Source of the DNA: WHSM01 sp050701635
GTDB lineage: Bacteria; Actinomycetota; Actinomycetes; Mycobacteriales; Micromonosporaceae
Length of the DNA: 5,329 bases
Assembly (NCBI GenBank): GCA_050701635.1
Contig: JBOGDF010000369.1
Location: forward strand, 1 to 5,329
Direction: 5' to 3'
In this document: in pieces, positions 1 through 5,306 of the stretch
How positions within the stretch are numbered: the stretch's first letter is position 1
Layout of the letters: the number at the start of each line of letters is the position of its first letter
Position numbers and translations under genes: made by a program
The notes under the pieces: generated by a model
Database searches by the model: none
What the model was told of the DNA's origin: nothing
What the model saw: only the letters and a program-made list of their open reading frames with translations

Positions 1-2436
1 GAGCTGCTGGTCGCGCTGGGGCGGCACTCCGCCGCCATCGGCGAGCTGCGCGAGCTGCTCGCCGAGGACCCGCTCCGCGAACACCTGTGGCGGCAGCTGC
101 TGACCGCGCTGCTCGCCGACGGCCGCCCGGCCGAGGCGCTCACCGGGTACGCCCAACTGCGCCGGGTCCTCGCCGACGAACTCGGCGTGGAGCCGAGCCC
201 CGAGCTGCGCCGGATCCACGCGTCGATCCTGGCGGACGTGGACGGCTCCGCCGCTGCCGGATCGGCGTTCCCGGTCTGTCAACTGCCGTACGACATCGCC
301 GACTTCACCGGCCGCGCCGCCGAGCTCGGGCTGCTCCGCGACGCCGCGACGCGCGACTCCGCCCCGGTGGTTGTGGTCGGCGGAGCGCCCGGGGTGGGCA
401 AGACGGCGTTCGCCGTACACGCGGCGCACTCCCTGCGCGGCGACTTCCCGGACGGCCAGCTCCATGTCGAGCTGGGCGGCAGTACCGCGAGCCCCGCCGT
501 ACCGGTCGATGTGCTCGGCGAGCTGCTCCCCGCGTTGGGGCTGGCGCGCGAGGCGGTGCCACCCACGTTGCGGGAACGCGCCGCGCTCTACCGCTCGCGC
601 CTGGCCGACCGGCGGCTGCTGGTGCTGCTCGACGACGCGGCGGACGTAGCCCAGGTACGCCCGCTGCTGCCCGCGACCAGCGGCTGCCTCGCGCTGGTCA
701 CCAGCCGGACCCGGCTGGTCGAGCTGGCCGGCGGGTACGACATCGCGCTCGACCCGTTGCCGCTCTCCGACGCCGTCGGGATGCTCGGCCGGGTCGCCGG
801 CACGGACCGGATCGCGGCGGACCCGGTCAGCGCCACCGCGATCGCGGAGAGCTGCGGGCGGCAGCCGCTGGCGCTGCGGATCGCCGGTGCCAAGCTCACC
901 CACCACCACTCTCCCTCGGTACGCCGGCTCGCGGAACGGCTCGCCGACGAGCCAGGCCGGCTGTCGGAGCTGCGGGTGGGCACGCTCGACGTACGCACCG
1001 GCCTGCACGCGGCGTACCAGAGGCTGCCCGGCGAGGCGCGTCGCGTGCTGCGGATGCTCGCCACACTCGGGGTGCCGCCCGCCACGGGACATCCCGGATG
1101 GCTGGCCGGTGCGCTGCTCGACGACGCCGACCCCGAGCCGGTGCTCGATCACCTGGTCGACGCGCACCTGCTGACCCTGGTCCCGCCCGGCGGGCCCGAC
1201 CCGGTCCCGGCCGGCAAGCCCGACCGCGTCCCGGGCGGGGAGGCCGACCTGCCGCGTTACCAGCTGCCGGAGCTGCTGCGGCTGCACGTACGGCAGCTCG
1301 CCGAGGCGGATCCGGTAAGCCACCGGCGGGCCGCTCTCACCAGGGCGTTGGCGGGGTGGCTGGCGCTCGCCGAGCAGGCGGCCGGGCGACTCCACGGCGG
1401 CGTGTCCGCCGGCCCCGCCACCGACGCGCCGCGCTGGCTCCCCGACGCGGCGACCGTACGCACCGTACGGGCGGCGCCGTTGGCATGGTTCGACACCGAG
1501 CGCGCCAGCCTGCTCGCCGCCATCGGGCGGGCCGCCGCCGACGGGCTGGACGATCTGGCCGCCGACCTGGCGCTCGCCGTCTGCGGGTACCTCGACCTGC
1601 GCGGTCACCACGACGACTGGTCCCGCAGCCACGACCAGGCGCTGGCGGCGGCACGCCGCAGCCGGCTGCGACGTGCCGAGGCGGCGTTGCTGCGCGGCCT
1701 GGGGCAGGTGGCGCTCTACCAGGACCGGTACCCGGACGCGCTGCGCTGCCTCCAGCAGGCCGCGACCCTGTTCCGGGAGCTCGGCGACGAGCCCGGACTC
1801 GCGATGGCGAGCTGTGGGCTCGGCGCCTGCGCACGGATCCGCGGCCGGCACACCGAGGCGCTCGACCGGTACCGGCGCGCGTTGCGGGTCTTCGTGGCCA
1901 GCGGCGACCGGCACCGGGAGGCGTACGCCCGGTTCGCGATCGGCGGTGCCCTGATGGCGCAGCGGCGGTACGACGAGGCGGACGCGGAGCTGCGGAACGC
2001 GCTGCGCCTGGCCGAGACGTACGGCGACTCCCACCGGCACGCCCACGTCGTGGAGCGGCTCGCCCAGCTGCACTGGCAACGCGGTGACCTCGACCAGGCG
2101 ATGGCGGGGCTACAGGACGCGCTCGCCCGGTTCACCGAGATCGGGGACCGGCAGGGCGAGGCGTACGCGTTGCAGAGCATCGGTTCGCTGCACGCCGTAC
2201 GGGGCCAGAGTGCGGAGGCGGCCGGGCTGCTGGCGCGGGCACTCGCGACGTACCGCCGGCTGGGTGACCGGCGGGCGGAGGCCAGCGCGTCGCTACGGCT
2301 CGGCGAGCTGCACCGCGCCCACGGGCGCCCCGACGAGGCGCGCGGCCCGCTCCGCCGTTCGCTCGCGCTGTGGCGGGATCTCGACGCCGGCACGGAAGCC
2401 GCCCAGGCCCAGGCCGAACTGGACCTGCTCGGCTGA
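1..2436 (+). CDS. AfsR-like SARP regulator (BTAD / NB-ARC / TPR), 5' end outside window
   Basis: Multidomain transcriptional regulator of the SARP/AfsR class, which activates secondary-metabolism or developmental genes in actinomycetes. The frame is open from base 1, and its first codons already encode the end of a BTAD domain (W30, then the GRPAEAL and ELGVEPSPELRRIH motifs at residues 41-73 of the visible part). The GTG at 187 is therefore internal, and the DNA-binding winged helix lies upstream. Next come an NB-ARC ATPase with the entry motif DFTGR (101-105), Walker A GAPGVGKT (128-135), Walker B LLVLLDD (206-212), an RNBS-B-like TSRTR (234-238) and a GLPLA-like GRQPLAL (286-292). A winged-helix/linker region follows (about 300-500, ending at WFDTER 496-501), then six TPRs (561-800). 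Visible length is 811 residues. Adding a usual SARP N-terminus would give nearly 1000, similar to AfsR. The usual FHD/MHD position reads LPE (422-424). The target genes cannot be told from this window. Confidence 0.93.
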   Translation, partial: ELLVALGRHSAAIGELRELLAEDPLREHLWRQLLTALLADGRPAEALTGYAQLRRVLADELGVEPSPELRRIHASILADVDGSAAAGSAFPVCQLPYDIADFTGRAAELGLLRDAATRDSAPVVVVGGAPGVGKTAFAVHAAHSLRGDFPDGQLHVELGGSTASPAVPVDVLGELLPALGLAREAVPPTLRERAALYRSRLADRRLLVLLDDAADVAQVRPLLPATSGCLALVTSRTRLVELAGGYDIALDPLPLSDAVGMLGRVAGTDRIAADPVSATAIAESCGRQPLALRIAGAKLTHHHSPSVRRLAERLADEPGRLSELRVGTLDVRTGLHAAYQRLPGEARRVLRMLATLGVPPATGHPGWLAGALLDDADPEPVLDHLVDAHLLTLVPPGGPDPVPAGKPDRVPGGEADLPRYQLPELLRLHVRQLAEADPVSHRRAALTRALAGWLALAEQAAGRLHGGVSAGPATDAPRWLPDAATVRTVRAAPLAWFDTERASLLAAIGRAAADGLDDLAADLALAVCGYLDLRGHHDDWSRSHDQALAAARRSRLRRAEAALLRGLGQVALYQDRYPDALRCLQQAATLFRELGDEPGLAMASCGLGACARIRGRHTEALDRYRRALRVFVASGDRHREAYARFAIGGALMAQRRYDEADAELRNALRLAETYGDSHRHAHVVERLAQLHWQRGDLDQAMAGLQDALARFTEIGDRQGEAYALQSIGSLHAVRGQSAEAAGLLARALATYRRLGDRRAEASASLRLGELHRAHGRPDEARGPLRRSLALWRDLDAGTEAAQAQAELDLLG
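1189..1236 (+). repeat. Two-copy 24-bp in-frame tandem repeat
   Basis: Residues 397-404 (GGPDPVPA) and 405-412 (GKPDRVPG) of the SARP protein are adjacent imperfect copies of an 8-residue Pro/Gly-rich unit. A third, weaker match (GEADLP) follows. The repeat sits in the loop just before the YQLPELLRLHV segment of the winged-helix region. It looks like a small slippage expansion of a surface loop, and I infer no catalytic role. Confidence 0.6.
1681..2400 (+). repeat. Six tandem TPR-coding units, 120 bp each
   Basis: Within the SARP gene, residues 561-800 divide into six units of exactly 40 residues (120 bp) without insertions. Each unit has the pattern small-x2-L/I-G near its start, a central R/G turn, an A-L/A-A pair, and (except the sixth) a G-D turn near its end, as in LGDEPG, SGDRHRE, YGDSHRH, IGDRQGE and LGDRRAE. 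The 40-residue period is that of the long TPR variants common in SARP, MalT and signalling proteins, which form a superhelical protein- or ligand-binding surface. At the DNA level the units have diverged, although gaggcgtacgc recurs at 1918 and 2158, exactly two units apart. Confidence 0.85.
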
Positions 2437-2446
2437 GACGGTAAGG

Positions 2447-2459
2447 CCCCGAGACGGGG
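2447..2459 (+). terminator. Weak hairpin after the SARP gene
   Basis: CCCCG (2447-2451), loop AGA, CGGGG (2455-2459), then GTTGTCCCTTG. The stem begins 10 bases after the stop codon of the SARP gene and could help end its transcript. However, it has only five pairs and no proper U tract. A second five-pair hairpin (GCCGG 2470-2474 with CCGGC 2481-2485) follows. In DNA this GC-rich such short stems arise by chance, so the call is tentative. Confidence 0.25.
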
Positions 2460-2520
2460 GTTGTCCCTTGCCGGGCGGCACCGGCGGACGGGGTAACCCG
2501 TTCAGCTCGCCGCATACCCC

Positions 2521-2538
2521 GGTTATCCGGATCGAACC
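2521..2538. promoter_or_regulatory. Imperfect inverted repeat upstream of the LysR gene
   Basis: GGTT (2521-2524) and AACC (2535-2538) flank a perfect 8-bp palindrome, ATCCGGAT (2525-2532), whose centre is one base off the outer arms. LysR-type regulators commonly bind dyads built around T-N11-A, and T2524-N11-A2536 fits that spacing. The site lies 37-54 bases before the LysR start codon, where autoregulation would be expected. This is a positional and pattern-based guess; a SARP or other regulator could equally use it. Confidence 0.3.
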
Positions 2539-2562
2539 TCGTACCGCGGCTTGCGCAGGGTC

Positions 2563-2568
2563 TACCAT
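2563..2568 (+). promoter_or_regulatory. Putative -10 element (TACCAT) for a leaderless LysR mRNA
   Basis: TACCAT matches the TAnnnT core of actinobacterial -10 elements. It ends six bases before the GTG at 2575, so transcription would begin at or next to the start codon. Leaderless transcripts with this spacing are common in actinobacteria. Consistent with this, no good Shine-Dalgarno sequence lies at normal spacing; the only purine run, GCAGGG, ends 14 bases before the GTG. I could not identify a convincing -35 element. Confidence 0.4.
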
Positions 2569-2574
2569 CCTGCC

Positions 2575-3543
2575 GTGAACCTGGAGCTCCGCCACCTCCG
2601 GGTGGTGTGTGCGATCGCAGAGTCGGGGAGCCTTACGAAGGCTGCCGCGTCCCTGGGGCTGGCGCAGCCGGCACTCACCGCGCAGCTTCACCGCATCGAG
2701 CACGCCCTGGGCGGCGTGCTGTTCGAACGCGGCCGGCAAGGTTCGCGGCCCACGGCGCTCGGCGAGCTGGTGCTGGCCCGTGCCAAGGTGCTGCTACCCG
2801 CCGCCCGCGAGCTCCAGGAGGAGGCGGTACGGCTGGCCCACGCCGGACCGGCCCGGTACCGCATCGGCGCGGTCAACGGCCCGCTGCTCGGTGGCCTGGT
2901 GCACCGGCTCTCCGCCGAGCAGCCGGACGCCCCGATCACCATCCACCCGGCGTGGTCGGCCGCCGAGCTGATCTCGCGGGTGGCGGAGGCCACGCTCGAC
3001 TACGCCATCGTCGGAGTCTGCGGCAACGCCGAACCCGAGGGCGGCGCCGACCTGGTGTGGCGGGTGCTGGCGGTGGACCCGGTCTTCGTACTGCTCCCCG
3101 AGAAGCACCCCCTCGCCGGGGAGCCGGAGGTGGAGCTGGCACTGCTCGCCGACGCCCGCTGGGGTGCGACGCCCGGCGACGGCTGCTTCGGCGACTGCTT
3201 CGTGAAAGCCTGCGCCGCGGCCGGCTTCTCCCCCCGACCGCTGTACGAGGCCGACGTCGCCGGCTGCACCGACCTGGTGCTGGCCGGCGAAGCGGTGGCG
3301 TTGTGCCAACCCACCTTCCGCCTCACCCCCGGCCTGGTCACCGTCCCGCTGGCCGGTACCCCGTTGCGCTGGCGTCATCTGATCGGCTGGCATCCGCAGG
3401 CACCGGCGGCCGTACTCGGCGACCGCATCGCGCAGCACGCCGTCGCGGCGTACCAGGAAGCGGTGGACCGCAGCCCCCGGTACACCCGCTGGCTGCGCGA
3501 ACACCCCGGCTTCGGCGCGGTCGGGCATAACGCGGCGGTATGA
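2575..3543 (+). CDS. LysR-type transcriptional regulator
   Basis: A 322-residue protein, a normal length for the LysR family, which act as tetramers whose C-terminal domain senses a small molecule. The N-terminal winged HTH spans about residues 3-62. It shows the family pattern MNLELRHLRVV, then GSLTKAAASLGLAQPALTAQ (18-37), HRIEHALGGVLFER (39-52) and RPTALGELVL, followed by the linker helix. From about residue 90 the effector domain follows (YRIGAVNGPLLGGL), with two alpha/beta lobes. I chose the GTG at 2575 over the TTG at 2551, because the HTH begins right there as in the family and the extra eight residues (MRRVYHPA) match nothing. The effector domain is cysteine-rich, including C204-x3-C208-x4-C213 and further Cys in VGVCGN, VAGCTD and ALCQP. 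The ligand is unknown. It lies upstream of a secreted protease gene in the same direction, not divergent from it, so its target is uncertain. Confidence 0.92.
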   Translation: MNLELRHLRVVCAIAESGSLTKAAASLGLAQPALTAQLHRIEHALGGVLFERGRQGSRPTALGELVLARAKVLLPAARELQEEAVRLAHAGPARYRIGAVNGPLLGGLVHRLSAEQPDAPITIHPAWSAAELISRVAEATLDYAIVGVCGNAEPEGGADLVWRVLAVDPVFVLLPEKHPLAGEPEVELALLADARWGATPGDGCFGDCFVKACAAAGFSPRPLYEADVAGCTDLVLAGEAVALCQPTFRLTPGLVTVPLAGTPLRWRHLIGWHPQAPAAVLGDRIAQHAVAAYQEAVDRSPRYTRWLREHPGFGAVGHNAAV

Positions 3544-3557
3544 CCCAGCTGGTAGCT

Positions 3558-3582
3558 GCCTGGCCAGATAACGCCTGGCTAG
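3558..3582. repeat. Paired 10-bp repeat / hairpin between LysR and protease genes
   Basis: GCCTGGCCAG (3558-3567) and GCCTGGCTAG (3573-3582) are direct repeats with one mismatch, 15 bp apart. Because each core is nearly self-complementary, CTGGCCAG (3560-3567) can also pair with CTGGCTAG (3575-3582) around the 7-base loop ATAACGC, forming an 8-pair stem with one G-U. A related CTGGTAG occurs at 3549-3555. The element starts 15 bases after the LysR stop and 111-135 bases before the protease start. It may be an operator for the protease promoter or a weak terminator of the LysR transcript. A -10-like TAGCCT overlaps its right end (3580-3585), but no good -35 is seen. Confidence 0.4.
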
Positions 3583-3680
3583 CCTGACATTTCCGCCCGT
3601 GTCCCCACCCGCGGCCGGGCAGCCGCCTGCCCCGTCAACCGCGAGGCAGCCGACGCCCCTCACCCCGCCTCCTGACCCCC

Positions 3681-3686
3681 GAGGAG
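3681..3686 (+). promoter_or_regulatory. Ribosome binding site of the protease gene
   Basis: GAGGAG lies six bases before the ATG at 3693, a near-ideal Shine-Dalgarno sequence and spacing. It fixes the start of the protease. The preceding leader (about 3596-3680) is C-rich and purine-poor. It contains one short hairpin, GGGCAG (3617-3622) with CTGCCC (3627-3632). Confidence 0.85.
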
Positions 3687-3692
3687 CAGCAC

Positions 3693-5174
3693 ATGAAGCG
3701 AAGACTCATCACCGTCGCCGCGATCATCGCCGCCGTCACCGGCGCGGCGACCATCCCGGCGCTGGCCGACTCGGCCGCCTCCTCCGGCACCGCGACCCCC
3801 GACGGAGTCCCTCCGCAACTGGTCACCGCGATGCAGCGGGATCTGCAGCTGTCGGCGGACCAGGCCCGGGCCCGGCTGGCGAATGAGGAGCGGACCCGCC
3901 GGGTCGAACCCCCGCTGCGCAAGCGCCTGGGAGACCAGTTCGGCGGATCCTGGCTGACCGGTGACGCCGGTACGCTCACCGTCGCCGTGACCGACCGCAG
4001 CAGGTTCGGGGCGGTACGCGCGGCCGGCGCGACACCGCGACTCGTCGCCCGCTCGGAACGGCAGCTCGTCGCCGTCCACGACCGGCTCCACAGCACCCTG
4101 CCCGGCGCCGGCGCGGCGGTGCCCGCCTGGTACGTGGATCTGCCCGGCAACACGGTGGTGGTACGGGCGCACCCCGGCTCCGAGGCGACCGTACGGCGCC
4201 TGGTCGCCGCCGCGGGCGTGGCCAGCGACGCGGTACGCATCAGCACCACGACCGAGGCCCCACGCCCGTTGATCGACGTGATCGGCGGCAACGCGTACTA
4301 CATCGGCAGCGGCACCCGCTGCTCGATCGGCTTCTCGGTCAACGGCGGCTTCGTCACCGCGGGCCACTGCGGCCGTACCGGGGCCACCACCAGCCAGCCC
4401 AGCGGTACGTTCCGCGGCTCCAGCTTCCCCGGCAACGACTACGCCTGGGTGCAGGTGGCCGCCGGGAACACGCCACGCGGCCTGGTCAACAACTACGCCG
4501 GCGGCACCGTGTCGGTGGCGGGCTCCAGCGACGCGCCGGTCGGCTCCTCGGTATGCCGCTCCGGCTCCACCACGGGCTGGCGCTGCGGCACGATCCAGGC
4601 CCGCAACGCGTCGGTGACGTACCCCCAGGGAACGGTCACGGGTCTGATCCGTACCAGCGTGTGCGCCGAGCCCGGAGACTCGGGCGGGTCACTGCTGTCC
4701 GGCAGCCAGGCCCAGGGCGTCACGTCGGGCGGGTCGGGCAACTGCTCGTCCGGCGGCACCACGTACTTCCAGCCGGTGAACGAGATCCTGCAGGCGTACA
4801 ACCTGACGCTCGTCACCTCCGGCGGCGGCGGGCCCAGCCCGACGCCGACCGGCACCACTCCGCCCCCGGGCGGCTGCACCGGCTACTCCGGCACGCTCTC
4901 TGGCACCGGCGCCGGGCAGTACCAGCCCAACGGCAGCTACTACCAGTCGACCGCCTCCGGCACCCACGCCGGCTGCCTCGACGGGCCCAGCGGAGTCGAC
5001 TTCGACCTGTACCTGCAGCGGTGGAACGGCAGCAGCTGGTCCACGGTCGCCCGCTCGGAGAGCTCCGGACCGGACGAGCGGATCAGCTACAACGGCACCG
5101 CCGGCTACTACCGGTACCTCGTGTACTCCTACAGCGGCGCCGGCAGCTACACCATGAGCATCACCCGACCCTGA
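3693..5174 (+). CDS. Secreted streptogrisin C-like serine protease with C-terminal PPC-like domain
   Basis: Exported endopeptidase of the chymotrypsin fold (family S1, alpha-lytic/streptogrisin group), 493 residues. Signal peptide: MKRR, hydrophobic core, likely Sec cleavage after ALA (A25). Residues about 40-190 are the alpha-lytic-type pro-domain needed for folding (PPQLVTAMQRDLQLSADQAR; AWYVDLPGNTVVVRAHPG). The mature enzyme probably begins near I194-I197, before GGNAYYIG. The catalytic triad is H225 (TAGHCG), D249 (GNDYAWV) and S330 (PGDSGGS). The cysteine pairs expected from the family are C210-C226, C288-C298 and C324-C351. The segments VCRSGSTTGWRCGTIQ and SGGSGNCSSGGTTYFQPVN closely resemble Streptomyces streptogrisins as I remember them, especially C. 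A preference for large hydrophobic P1 residues is therefore likely. A Gly/Pro/Thr linker (about 375-394) leads to a beta domain (395-493; DFDLYLQRWNGSSWS, YRYLVYSYSGAGSYT) of the pre-peptidase C-terminal type. S. griseus streptogrisin C has a chitin-binding module there instead. Role inferred: extracellular protein degradation. Confidence 0.94.
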   Translation: MKRRLITVAAIIAAVTGAATIPALADSAASSGTATPDGVPPQLVTAMQRDLQLSADQARARLANEERTRRVEPPLRKRLGDQFGGSWLTGDAGTLTVAVTDRSRFGAVRAAGATPRLVARSERQLVAVHDRLHSTLPGAGAAVPAWYVDLPGNTVVVRAHPGSEATVRRLVAAAGVASDAVRISTTTEAPRPLIDVIGGNAYYIGSGTRCSIGFSVNGGFVTAGHCGRTGATTSQPSGTFRGSSFPGNDYAWVQVAAGNTPRGLVNNYAGGTVSVAGSSDAPVGSSVCRSGSTTGWRCGTIQARNASVTYPQGTVTGLIRTSVCAEPGDSGGSLLSGSQAQGVTSGGSGNCSSGGTTYFQPVNEILQAYNLTLVTSGGGGPSPTPTGTTPPPGGCTGYSGTLSGTGAGQYQPNGSYYQSTASGTHAGCLDGPSGVDFDLYLQRWNGSSWSTVARSESSGPDERISYNGTAGYYRYLVYSYSGAGSYTMSITRP

Positions 5175-5185
5175 CCGTCGCGAGC

Positions 5186-5224
5186 TGAGGGTGGCGGATC
5201 GGCGAGCCCGGTCCGCCGCCCTTG
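5186..5224 (+). terminator. Intrinsic terminator of the protease gene
   Basis: AGGGTGGCGGATC (5188-5200) pairs with GGTCCGCCGCCCT (5210-5222) along 13 positions, two of them G-U. Two further G-C pairs (5201-5202 with 5208-5209) close a 5-base loop. The hairpin starts 13 bases after the protease stop and is followed by TTGCGTCTCGCTT, a weak T-rich tail of the kind usual in actinobacteria. This is the strongest hairpin I found by hand in the window, and it sits where a terminator is expected. Confidence 0.75.
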
Positions 5225-5233
5225 CGTCTCGCT

Positions 5234-5306
5234 TAGGGTCTGTCCTGTAGATCTTCAGTCGGCTGCGACAGGCACCAGACGACGACCGGCGGCGTTGGAG
5301 AACCGC
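5234..5306. other. Non-coding tail; possible insertion-sequence end
   Basis: I see no gene in this stretch. From TTAGGGTCTGTCCTGTAG (5234-5251) the sequence is less GC-rich than its surroundings. Its start resembles the GG-x-CTGTCC type of terminal repeat seen on many actinobacterial insertion sequences. No transposase and no second copy of the repeat fall inside the window, so it could equally be ordinary intergenic DNA. Confidence 0.2.

Noticed and set aside
187..189. GTG at 187 as the start of the regulator
   Set aside because: The codons before it in the same frame encode an unmistakable BTAD segment, so the GTG is an internal valine in ELGVEPSPEL.
87..2087. Long open frame of 666 codons overlapping the SARP gene on the + strand
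   Set aside because: The product is Arg/Ala/Gly/Pro-rich with no domain, and it arises because stop codons are rare in the off-frames of GC-rich genes. The frame starting at base 1 encodes a complete series of known domains over the same DNA.
1716..2393. Reverse-strand open frame of 225 codons
   Set aside because: Ser/Arg-rich shadow of the TPR region with no recognisable domain or start signals.
2551..2574. TTG at 2551 as the LysR start
   Set aside because: It adds MRRVYHPA, which matches nothing in the family, and it has no ribosome binding site. The GTG at 2575 begins exactly where LysR proteins usually start and sits just after a -10-like element.
2437..2574. Small afsS-like gene downstream of the SARP gene
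   Set aside because: afsR genes are often followed by the small afsS, but this gap is too short. It shows no ribosome binding site and no repeated Thr/Ala/Pro-type motif.
2794..3663. Reverse-strand open frame of 289 codons across the LysR gene
   Set aside because: It is an antisense shadow of a clear LysR gene. Its Gly/Arg/Val-rich composition shows no motif, and it runs through the candidate regulatory gap.
3693..3722. Twin-arginine (Tat) signal on the protease
   Set aside because: RR is present at residues 3-4, but the Tat pattern around it is absent (MKRRLITV), and related streptogrisins use ordinary Sec signals.
3635..4367. Reverse-strand open frames opposite the protease signal peptide and pro-domain
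   Set aside because: These overlap a gene with a good ribosome binding site, signal peptide and pro-domain. Their composition is typical of antisense GC-rich DNA.
4553..5188. Second + strand frame of 211 codons inside the protease
   Set aside because: Arg/His/Leu-rich out-of-frame translation with no domain; the overlapping frame holds the catalytic serine and the C-terminal domain.
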